From the NCBI GenBank assembly GCA_964353255.1, contig CAYGVJ010000023.1, positions 1 through 45,749 on the forward strand: a DNA stretch of 45,749 bases, given 5' to 3'. This stretch comes from VFZS01 sp964353255. GTDB taxonomy: Bacteria; Acidobacteriota; Terriglobia; Bryobacterales; Bryobacteraceae. The translations under genes and the position numbers were made by a program. Below are positions 32,130 to 38,949 of the stretch, in pieces (within the stretch, counting starts at the first letter, position 1; each line of letters starts with the position of its first letter). The notes under the pieces were generated by a model. The model did no database searches. It was given only the letters and a program-made list of their open reading frames with translations, and was not told the origin of the DNA.

Positions 32130-33334
32130 CCAACACTCCTCATGTTGCTGGTGCGCTCATCGCCGTGAGCCTGCTCGCGCCACTCGCGTCGGCCCAGCGC
32201 GTGTCACTTGGTGTCGTTGTGGGTGGGTATGCGAACTGCGACTTTGAATCGCGGTATGTTCCGGCGCCTGAGTTCACCCCTGTCCCTGTCATTGTGCAAT
32301 CGGACTGTGGCGGATACGTTGTCGGGCCCTCGCTCGACGTCCGAGTGTTCCCTCGACTTTCGCTCGGGGTGGAAGCGCTGTACAAGCCGCTGCGCTTCAA
32401 AGCGCCTGTGAGTTTTCAGGATGGCGTGGTCATCGGCTTTGCGCCTGCCACCACGGTGACCTGGCAGTTTCCGGTCCTGGCCAAGTACGAGTTCGCCTTG
32501 GGCCGGGTGAGGCCGTTCCTGGAGGGTGGACCGTCGTTCCGCACCGTGGGCAATCCCTCCTCCGACCCGTCCCACTTCGGCGTCACTGCCGGCGTGGGAG
32601 CGGAGACCGGGTGGCGGCGGCTCAGAATTGCGCCGAGGGTGCGCTACACACGCTGGGCCGAGGACCCCTGGTACTCACTGCCCACACGTTCGGACCAGCT
32701 CGAGTTCCTCGTGGGCGTCAGCTACGCCGCGACTTCCGATGCCCATCCGCTCGGCCGGCGCATCGCGTTGGGGGCGGTGCTCGCCTGCACTGTGTCCGCT
32801 GACTTCCCCACAGCCACGGAGACGATGTTCGACCCCTTGACTGGCAAATCGACGACGTTCCACACCTCTTCGGGCCCGCGGAGGCCGGGGGTCGGTCCGC
32901 TGGTTGAGTTGGGTCTGTCGGCGCGCTTTTCCATCGAGGGGAATGCCGCCTCTCGATCGATTCGCGGCGCCACGAGAATCGTCAAGGCTGACAGGCTGCC
33001 ACCATCCCTCGGCGTTTCCAGTTGGCCCTTTACTTCCGGCGCTTTCTGGGAGTTCCCCGTGTTGACTAAATACCGGCTGACCACGAGTTCGGCGCGGCCG
33101 TTTCTTGCGCTGGGGCCATCGTTCCGGCTGCCCAAAGAGATCGGGGGAGCCTGGCTGTCCAACTACGGGGCGACGGCTGGAGCGGGCGTCGAGATCCCGC
33201 TGAAAAGGATCAAGATCGCGCCTGCGGTGCGCTACACGCACTGGGGGCCTGACCGTCCGCGGGTAGCGGGCACGGAGGCAAACTCGGGGGTGTCCCGCAA
33301 CCAAATGCAAGTTTTGGTCGGGGTCTCATTCTAA
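32126..33334 (+). CDS. Outer-membrane beta-barrel protein built from two homologous halves
   Basis: 402 aa from TTG 32126, overlapping the DUF362 stop. A signal peptide (IAVSLLAPLASAQ) precedes two repeats of one barrel-like module. Half one: RVSLGVVVGGY, WQFPVLAKYEFALGRVRPFL, GGPSFRTVG, RLRIAPRVRYTRWAEDPW, QLEFLVGVSYA. Half two: RIALGAVLACT, WEFPVLTKYRLTTSSARPFL, LGPSFRLPK, RIKIAPAVRYTHWGPDRP, QMQVLVGVSF. Each half looks like an 8-stranded OmpA/OmpW-style sheet, so the protein may form one 16-stranded barrel or two linked ones. Role unknown. Confidence 0.75.
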   Translation: MTNTPHVAGALIAVSLLAPLASAQRVSLGVVVGGYANCDFESRYVPAPEFTPVPVIVQSDCGGYVVGPSLDVRVFPRLSLGVEALYKPLRFKAPVSFQDGVVIGFAPATTVTWQFPVLAKYEFALGRVRPFLEGGPSFRTVGNPSSDPSHFGVTAGVGAETGWRRLRIAPRVRYTRWAEDPWYSLPTRSDQLEFLVGVSYAATSDAHPLGRRIALGAVLACTVSADFPTATETMFDPLTGKSTTFHTSSGPRRPGVGPLVELGLSARFSIEGNAASRSIRGATRIVKADRLPPSLGVSSWPFTSGAFWEFPVLTKYRLTTSSARPFLALGPSFRLPKEIGGAWLSNYGATAGAGVEIPLKRIKIAPAVRYTHWGPDRPRVAGTEANSGVSRNQMQVLVGVSF

Positions 33335-33389
33335 CAACCGCTGGCCGTAGGCCACGCGAGCTCATTTGACCGGGTGGACCGCCGGAACA

Positions 33390-33402
33390 CACCATTTTGG
33401 TG
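33390..33402. promoter_or_regulatory. Palindrome upstream of the ribbon-helix-helix gene
   Basis: CACCATTTTGGTG (5-bp arms, 3-base centre) lies 12 bases ahead of the ATG and is followed by two TGGTG-led direct half-sites (33398 onward). It overlaps a CATACT -10-like box (33403). Likely an autoregulatory operator. Confidence 0.45.
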
Positions 33403-33414
33403 CATACTGGTGAC

Positions 33415-33672
33415 ATGAGGTCTGCAAACAAGACCGTCCGGCAAAGCGTGAGTCTGCCGTTAAACGTCGCCGCGCAGGTTCGCAGCATGGCAAGAAGACG
33501 GCGGCTCAGCGCCAACCGGATGCTGGTGGAACTCCTCGAGAACGGGATCGAGGCGGAAAAGCGAAAACAGCAAGAGTTCTTCGATCTTGCAGAGCGCTTC
33601 CGCAGGGCGACCGACCGCGAAGAGGTCAAGCGCCTGGGCGATCAACTGGGTCGCATGGTCTTTGGCAACTGA
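33415..33672 (+). CDS. Ribbon-helix-helix (Arc/CopG-like) DNA-binding protein
   Basis: 85 aa from ATG 33415, preferred over an earlier GTG because it follows the palindrome and gives the standard N-terminus. The DNA-binding strand and helices read ANKTVRQSVSLPLNVAAQVR, MARRRRLSANRMLVELLENG, with a charged helical tail (EEVKRLGDQLGRMV). Such proteins are often antitoxins or plasmid-type regulators; no toxin gene follows. Just downstream, in another frame, LNVPEGDRYKDFRSFKAGRA and a stop (to 33738) look like another orphan gene end. Confidence 0.8.
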   Translation: MRSANKTVRQSVSLPLNVAAQVRSMARRRRLSANRMLVELLENGIEAEKRKQQEFFDLAERFRRATDREEVKRLGDQLGRMVFGN

Positions 33673-33732
33673 ATGTGCCAGAGGGCGACCGGTACAAGGA
33701 CTTCCGTTCGTTCAAGGCTGGACGAGCGCGGG

Positions 33733-35529
33733 TCAGGGTTTGACCGCAAACGAACCCAAGAAGTTGCTGTTGTCCCCTTCACCGACGCAGTTGAGCTGTA
33801 CCCAGGAACGCAGGTTTGCCGCCGGCAGACGCACATCCATCTGGTAGACGCCCGCCAGCCCCGGAGCCAAGCCCGCGTACAGTACCGGGATGTCCAGCCT
33901 CGCGACGTTGTCGGCGCCCCAAGCCCAGCAGGTGACGGGCATCACGGTGCGTGCCGGCGGGTCCGCCGGACCGGGCATGCCGTCGGGTGGCTGTGAATCT
34001 ACAGGTCCGAACCCGGTGCCGTACAAGTGGAGGATCTCGCCGGGCCAGGCGGGGTTGCCGGACGTGACCAGGGCACTCCAGTCCTGATGGACCGCGAACG
34101 CATCCGAGCCGCCGTACGCCGACGGCGACTGCGGGTTGGACAGGAACGCGCCGAAGCCGATGAGAGTCGTAGTGGCGAAGCGCAGTTGCGGAACGAAAGG
34201 CGAGGAAGACTCGGCTTTCACTTCCACGTTCGTCTCGAGCGCAGTGTGAGACGGAACCTGAAGCAGGATCTGCGTCGGCGATACGGAAACCAGCGGGCTG
34301 TCCACGCCGTTCACGTTTACCGAGACCCCGCCCAGCGACCGCGGTAACGGGTATGACTCGGCCGCATACACCCGGTCGCTGAAGCCCGCACCCGGCATGA
34401 AATAGAGGCAGCCGGCCGTCATGCGGCTGATCATGCCGATTTGCGGCGTGCGGCCAAGCTGCTCCTGCGCCTCGCCGGTATCGAGGTTGATCCGGTAGAG
34501 TCGCGCCGCCCCCGAAAAATACCAGGCCACCTCGCCGTCGTCGGACATCGCGGCGGAAAGCACACCGGTACTGTCGTGGCTCACCTGCCGCGGTTCGCCG
34601 CCTTCGGTGTCGATCATGTAGATCTGGGGCAACCCAGAAGCATCGGACAGAAACATGGCGCGGCGGCCATCGGCACTGAGGTAAGGGGAGTGGCTGTCGG
34701 CGCCTGGCAGCGCGGCGAGCGCGCTGTCGCGCTGCTCGGCGATGCGATAAACCCGAATCGAGCGGCGCCCGGTGTCCCAATCGAACATGGAATACGCCAC
34801 GATGCGCGCCGCGAAGTCGATCACCGCTTCACTCAGATAGCCCCGGCTGGCTGGCGCCGCGGTCACTGCCGGGCCCCGGATGAGATAGAGAGACCCATAG
34901 GCCGACACGGCGGTGCCGTCGTCCGCGATGGTACGGCCTCCACCCAAGCTGTCGAACCCGACTGCGGCACATCGCTCCGGGTGGGTCTCCTGTCTGGCTT
35001 GAAGGTCCACCACGTAGGCGCAGCCTCCTCCCGGCGTTCCGTCCGCGTAGATCAGCAGATATCGCCCGTTTCCGCTGAGGCGTCCAGCGCCGGTGACGTC
35101 GATGGTCCCGCCTGGCAGGCCGGTGATCGTCGTCTGCAAAGTAGTCGCGAAGGCACAGGCCGAAGCGCCGAAGCATTGTCGCTGTCCGGTGACGGCTACT
35201 ACGTTGCCGTCACGGCTGGTTTGGGGGCGAAAGAGATTGAAATAGTTCGTAAAGCGCATCTGGCCCGGGCCGGCGGCCGGCGGGGGATCCATCCGGGGCC
35301 GCTCCAGGTATAGTTGAAGCCCTTCTGGGCCGATTCGATAGATGCGCGCGGGTGCCCCGCCGGGCTGCGCGGCTTCTCCGCTCTCCCTGCGCGCCAGTGT
35401 GGACGCGAAATAGGCGGCACCGCCATCGCCCGTGGTGGCGAGGTCGAAAATGTCCTTCTGGCCGGCCGCACTCCCAACTGCCGCCAGCAACAGCGTCAAA
35501 CCCCGCATCAGCTTCAGGGTAGCGCACAT
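33733..35529 (-). CDS. Exported propeller-like protein with TIGR03437 C-terminal domain
   Basis: 598 aa from ATG 35529, giving the signal peptide LKLMRGLTLLLAAVGSAAG. The first ~370 residues contain PD40-like strands (TSRDGNVVAVTGQ, LSADGRRAMFLSDASGLPQI, AAMSDDGEVAWYFSGAARLY). The C-terminal ~220 residues are a TIGR03437-type module (GGVSVNVNGVDSPLVSVSPT, QILLQVPSH, NPAWPGEILHLYGTGFGPVD, GLAPGLAGVYQMDVRLPAA) as in the peptidase at 12082. No catalytic site is visible. Probably a secreted surface-associated protein. It converges with the ribbon-helix-helix region. Confidence 0.85.
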   Translation of the reverse strand: MCATLKLMRGLTLLLAAVGSAAGQKDIFDLATTGDGGAAYFASTLARRESGEAAQPGGAPARIYRIGPEGLQLYLERPRMDPPPAAGPGQMRFTNYFNLFRPQTSRDGNVVAVTGQRQCFGASACAFATTLQTTITGLPGGTIDVTGAGRLSGNGRYLLIYADGTPGGGCAYVVDLQARQETHPERCAAVGFDSLGGGRTIADDGTAVSAYGSLYLIRGPAVTAAPASRGYLSEAVIDFAARIVAYSMFDWDTGRRSIRVYRIAEQRDSALAALPGADSHSPYLSADGRRAMFLSDASGLPQIYMIDTEGGEPRQVSHDSTGVLSAAMSDDGEVAWYFSGAARLYRINLDTGEAQEQLGRTPQIGMISRMTAGCLYFMPGAGFSDRVYAAESYPLPRSLGGVSVNVNGVDSPLVSVSPTQILLQVPSHTALETNVEVKAESSSPFVPQLRFATTTLIGFGAFLSNPQSPSAYGGSDAFAVHQDWSALVTSGNPAWPGEILHLYGTGFGPVDSQPPDGMPGPADPPARTVMPVTCWAWGADNVARLDIPVLYAGLAPGLAGVYQMDVRLPAANLRSWVQLNCVGEGDNSNFLGSFAVKP

Positions 35530-35718
35530 ATGGCCTCGCCCGACGCCCACGTCGCCTCAAGGACTGCGCCCCGGCCGGATCGGAACACCTCGGCGCTAGC
35601 CTCGATGGAGTCGCTTTGTTTCAAAGACCCTTGAGTTGCCGCGCTCAACTACAATGGCATTCATACGAAAGCTGCTCTGGCGACCCAAAAACTTAGAACT
35701 CCATTGGGGTGCACTCCG

Positions 35719-35827
35719 CTCCAGGCTTGAAATCGCAACCCCGGTTAGGACCACCACCAGGCACCCGATCACGTTGTACCAGAGGAAAGCGATCTTGGTG
35801 AAGAAGTAGGCGGCGAAAATAGCCGCC
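35719..35827 (-). pseudogene. Displaced 3' end of an SSS-symporter allele
   Basis: The minus strand encodes AAIFAAYFFTKIAFLWYNVI, GCLVVVLTGVAISSLE, where the intact symporter has ATYFFTKIAFLWYNVI, GCVVVVLTGLLISSLE. Over 109 ungapped bases 98 match 37124-37232, with a 50-bp identical core (35761-35810). It is parallel to and downstream of the intact gene, offset 1405 bp. The frame runs on into unrelated codons. Confidence 0.85.
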
Positions 35828-35899
35828 CCCTGGAGTTTCTACCCTTGCCGAGAAGATTGAGGACCGTGAGCCACTTCCGGACTGGCGGCTCAAGGCCTC

Positions 35900-36090
35900 G
35901 TGGGACAGGCGGTTTCGCCTGTCCGCCTACGGCGGATGTGTCGAGACAAGTCTCGACACGGCAGCCTGAAGGCCACGCCACAGGTGTCTGGTGTACCGCC
36001 GCACTCAGAGACGTGCGATTCTCTTGGGATCAGTAAAGGGCGCCCCTTTCATGTCGCGCACCCGGCGACAGGCGAAACCGCCTGTCCCAC
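35900..36090. repeat. REPIN-like pair of inverted hairpins
   Basis: Two copies of a REP unit in inverted orientation (35900-35924 and 36067-36090), each containing GACAGGCGgtttCGCCTGTC, a perfect 8-bp stem, enclose about 140 bp without genes. This doublet layout is that of REPINs mobilised by RAYT transposases, none of which is in the window. The 978-bp region 35530-36507 holds only this, the symporter tail and a promoter. Confidence 0.65.
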
Positions 36091-36414
36091 GCAGGAGTCA
36101 CCACCCTTGAGCAGAGAAAGTTGATCGAGGCGCGGCAGCCTTGCGGCTCTCAGACGCCGCGTCGTATCCTTCCAATCGGATTGTGCAGCCTTTACCAGGA
36201 CTTGAATCGGAACGACTTCAGAATTCCCACACCCGGCCTTCCCGGGGCGCGATCCGCTCACTTTCCGGACAGCGCGTTTGCTTCCGAGTGCGCCGTGGCA
36301 CGGGCGGCACGGACGGTAAGTGTCGATTGTACTTGTAGTCGACTGCAAGCTGAGGTATTTCAAGGGACGCCGGTATCCCCGTGCGGCGCTACATTTACGG
36401 GTATAACAAAATGC

Positions 36415-36444
36415 TTGTCACAAACGACTGAAGGGATGCATACT
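36415..36444 (+). promoter_or_regulatory. Promoter of the small membrane-protein gene
   Basis: TTGTCA (36415-36420), 18-bp spacer, CATACT (36439-36444), about 60 bases ahead of the GTG start at 36508. Confidence 0.55.
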
Positions 36445-36507
36445 GTACTGGGATCGGTATTCCCAAAATGGAAATCCGGTCCATGAATTGAATGCTGGAG
36501 GTTTGCA

Positions 36508-36834
36508 GTGAAACTCTGGATTGTGTACGCCGCTCGAGCCCTCGCGCTGTTGTGGGTTGGGTTCTGGATCTTTTTCTTGGTAGCAGCGGGCGCACCCGTG
36601 CGTGTGATGGTGTTCGGAGCGGGAGTGCTCTTGCTCTTTGTGGTCATGGCACTGGTCGCTTCGCGCTGGGAGGTGGCCGGCGGCTTTCTGCTCGGGTTCT
36701 TCGGTTTGGTGATTGGAATAGCTCATGCGATCTCAGGAAAAGGCGGGATCGGGACCGTCTTTCTCGCTGGACCGCCGATCTTGGTTGGCATTCTCTTCCT
36801 AATGCACCATCGGGCGGTGGCCACCCGGGCCTGA
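36508..36834 (+). CDS. Small integral membrane protein, unknown function
   Basis: 108 aa from GTG 36508, with GGAGG nine bases upstream. Nearly the whole chain is membrane: three or four segments (ALALLWVGFWIFFLVAAGAP, VMVFGAGVLLLFVVMALVAS, GGFLLGFFGLVIGIAHAIS, FLAGPPILVGILFLMHH). No catalytic or binding motif is visible. It resembles small DUF-type four-helix membrane proteins common in environmental genomes. It stands alone between the displaced and the intact symporter tails, with its own promoter. Confidence 0.75.
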   Translation: MKLWIVYAARALALLWVGFWIFFLVAAGAPVRVMVFGAGVLLLFVVMALVASRWEVAGGFLLGFFGLVIGIAHAISGKGGIGTVFLAGPPILVGILFLMHHRAVATRA

Positions 36835-37056
36835 GGCGGCTTACCCGCGCCTTGCCTTCAGGATCGGTCTCCATAAGCCCCGCGCATGTCCACTGGCCGT
36901 CTCACGCGCATATCGATGTCACTCTCTGCGAGTAGATAGGGAGTGGATACTCGCCCACTCGGAAACAGCGTCGGACTTGAGTCCTGCCGCCGGACCCAGA
37001 AGCCACATGGCCGAGTCGTCGGCATGCCGGAGAAGTGCCCCATTCAGTTCAGCTCC

Positions 37057-37076
37057 CCCCGAAGCGCCGTTCGGGG
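37057..37076 (-). terminator. Hairpin downstream of the symporter gene
   Basis: CCCCGAA/TTCGGGG stem with a 6-base loop, nine bases after the symporter stop on the minus strand. There is no U-tract, so it may be a weak or processing-type 3' structure. Confidence 0.4.
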
Positions 37077-37084
37077 AACCCTGG

Positions 37085-38797
37085 TCAAAGTCGGGCTGAG
37101 AACTCGGCCTTCCGGATCGGCGGCTCCAGGCTTGAAATCAGGAGGCCGGTCAGAACTACCACCACGCACCCGATCACGTTGTACCAGAGGAAAGCGATCT
37201 TGGTGAAGAAGTAGGTGGCGAAAATCGCCGCCTCTCCGGCCAGTACGCCACAGAACGCTCCCCTCGCCCGCACCCGCGGGAAAAAGAAAGCCAGCACGAA
37301 TACCCCCAGCATGCCGCCGTAGAAGAAGGAGCCCAGCAGGTTGACCGTCTCGACCAGCGAGCCCTGTCCCTTGGCGTACCCGGCCGTGATGACCGCGTAG
37401 CAGCCCCAAAACACGGTGGCCGCGCGCGACACGTTCAGATAGTGGCGATCCGGGGCGGTTTTTCGGAAGTGCCGCTTGTAGATGTCAATCACGCTCACCG
37501 TGGCCAGCGAATTCATCTCCCCTGAAAACGACGTCATGGTCGCCCCAAAAATCACGGCTAAGACCAGGCCCACCAACCCCGCCGGCAGGTGGCGCGTGAC
37601 AAAGGTGAGGAAGATGTAGTTGGTGTCGTTGATTCCCTTGGCGCCCCCGGCCTGCTCGACCAGCCTCACGCTCTGGCGGCGCGCTGCGTCCAGCTCCCGC
37701 TGGGCCTTCCCAAACTCCTCCAGCCCCTGCCGCCGGAGCGTGGAATCACCCTGGCGCCGCGCCTCGATCAACTGGTTCGCCGCCGCCTTGCGGCTCTCGA
37801 ACGCGGCGTCATATCGCCGCTCCACGGGTCCATACTCGGCCCGCCTCGAAGGGGCCTGGATCTTTTCGAGCTCCGCCCTCTGGAACAGAATCGGCGGTCT
37901 CTCGTAGATGTAGAAGACGAACACCATGGCCCCGATGAACAGGATGAAGAACTGCATCGGGACCTTGGCCATACCGTTGAACAGGAGGCTCAGCCGGCTC
38001 TGGGCGATCGAGCGTCCGGTCAGGTAGCGTTGCACCTGCGACTGATCGCAGCCGAAGTAGGACAGAGCCAGGAACATTCCGCCGATCAGGCCGCTCCAGA
38101 GGTTGTACCGGTCGTTCCAGTCCAGGTTGAGGGTCACCGCATTCAGCCGGCCTGCCGCTCCAGCCAGGGTGACGGCATCCAGAAACGAGACGCCGCTCGG
38201 AAGCAGAAGCACCGCCGAAACCAGCGCCGCCACCAGGCCCGCCGTCATGACCAGCATCTGCTGGAAGTCGGTCCAGGTGACCGCCTTGACGCCGCCCAGC
38301 GTGGTGTAGAGCAGCGCCACGACGCCCATGACCAGCGTGGTCACCCGATCCGGCCATCCCAATATCACCGTCAGGACCACCGCCGGGGCGTAAAGAGTGA
38401 TGCCCAGCGCGAGACCTCTTTGGATCAGGAAGATCACGCTCACCAGCGCCCTGGTCTTGGCGTCGAACCGCTGTTCCAGGTACTCATAGGCGGTGTAGAC
38501 GTTGGCGCGGTGGAAGATCGGGACGGCAGTGGCCGAAAGGATGACCATCGCCAGGGGCAGCCCAAAGTAGAACTGCACGAAGCGCATTCCGTCTACGTAG
38601 GACTGGCCCGTAGTGGAGATGAAGGTGACCGCGCTGGCCTGCGTGGCCATGATTGCCAGCGCCATCGCGTACCACGGCATCGTCTTGCCGGCCAGCAGGT
38701 ATTGACTGACGCTGCCGCTTCTGCGTCCCCGCCAGAGCCCGTAGAGGACAATGAACGCCAGGGACCCGCACAGCACCAGCCAGTCGGCGAGCCTCAC
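37085..38797 (-). CDS. Sodium:solute symporter (SSS family)
   Basis: Inner-membrane Na+-coupled transporter of 570 aa, starting at GTG 38797 and overlapping the preceding gene by 4 bp. SSS motifs: LAGKTMPWYAMALAIMATQA, SAVTFISTTGQSYVDGMRF, GITLYAPAVVLTVILGWPD, LYTTLGGVKAVTWTDFQQML, SYFGCDQSQVQRYLTGRSI. Around residues 300-385 there is a charged, probably coiled-coil loop (AEYGPVERRYDAAFESRKAA) inserted before the next membrane helices, which ordinary SSS transporters lack. The 3' end has a diverged duplicate at 35719-35827. Cotranscribed with a PIG-L deacetylase, so an amino-sugar-type or other organic solute is a reasonable guess. Confidence 0.93.
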   Translation of the reverse strand: MRLADWLVLCGSLAFIVLYGLWRGRRSGSVSQYLLAGKTMPWYAMALAIMATQASAVTFISTTGQSYVDGMRFVQFYFGLPLAMVILSATAVPIFHRANVYTAYEYLEQRFDAKTRALVSVIFLIQRGLALGITLYAPAVVLTVILGWPDRVTTLVMGVVALLYTTLGGVKAVTWTDFQQMLVMTAGLVAALVSAVLLLPSGVSFLDAVTLAGAAGRLNAVTLNLDWNDRYNLWSGLIGGMFLALSYFGCDQSQVQRYLTGRSIAQSRLSLLFNGMAKVPMQFFILFIGAMVFVFYIYERPPILFQRAELEKIQAPSRRAEYGPVERRYDAAFESRKAAANQLIEARRQGDSTLRRQGLEEFGKAQRELDAARRQSVRLVEQAGGAKGINDTNYIFLTFVTRHLPAGLVGLVLAVIFGATMTSFSGEMNSLATVSVIDIYKRHFRKTAPDRHYLNVSRAATVFWGCYAVITAGYAKGQGSLVETVNLLGSFFYGGMLGVFVLAFFFPRVRARGAFCGVLAGEAAIFATYFFTKIAFLWYNVIGCVVVVLTGLLISSLEPPIRKAEFSARL

Positions 38798-38949
38798 GGC
38801 GCAAACCTTCTAGCGAACGAGTAGAAGATCAGGATGAGCAGCGCCAGCCAGCCGATGACGCCCAGGTACAAACGCCGCCACGTGCCCAGAAAGGGGGGCG
38901 GCTCCTCACGCTCGCCGTCGCGAGCCGGTCTGGTGGCGGGCGCAGTCAT
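38794..38949 (-). CDS. Single-span membrane microprotein of the symporter operon
   Basis: 51 aa from ATG 38949, overlapping both the PIG-L stop (ATGA) and the symporter start (GTGA). A polar N-terminus with ARDGEREEPPPFLGTWRRLY leads to one membrane helix (LGVIGWLALLILIFYSFARR). The tight coupling on both sides suggests a symporter accessory subunit made in fixed ratio with it. Function otherwise unknown. Confidence 0.8.
   Translation of the reverse strand: MTAPATRPARDGEREEPPPFLGTWRRLYLGVIGWLALLILIFYSFARRFAP

Noticed and set aside
35900..36090. Inverted hairpins considered as a short CRISPR-like or IS element
   Set aside because: Only two inverted units, no regular spacers and no coding capacity; the REPIN layout fits better.
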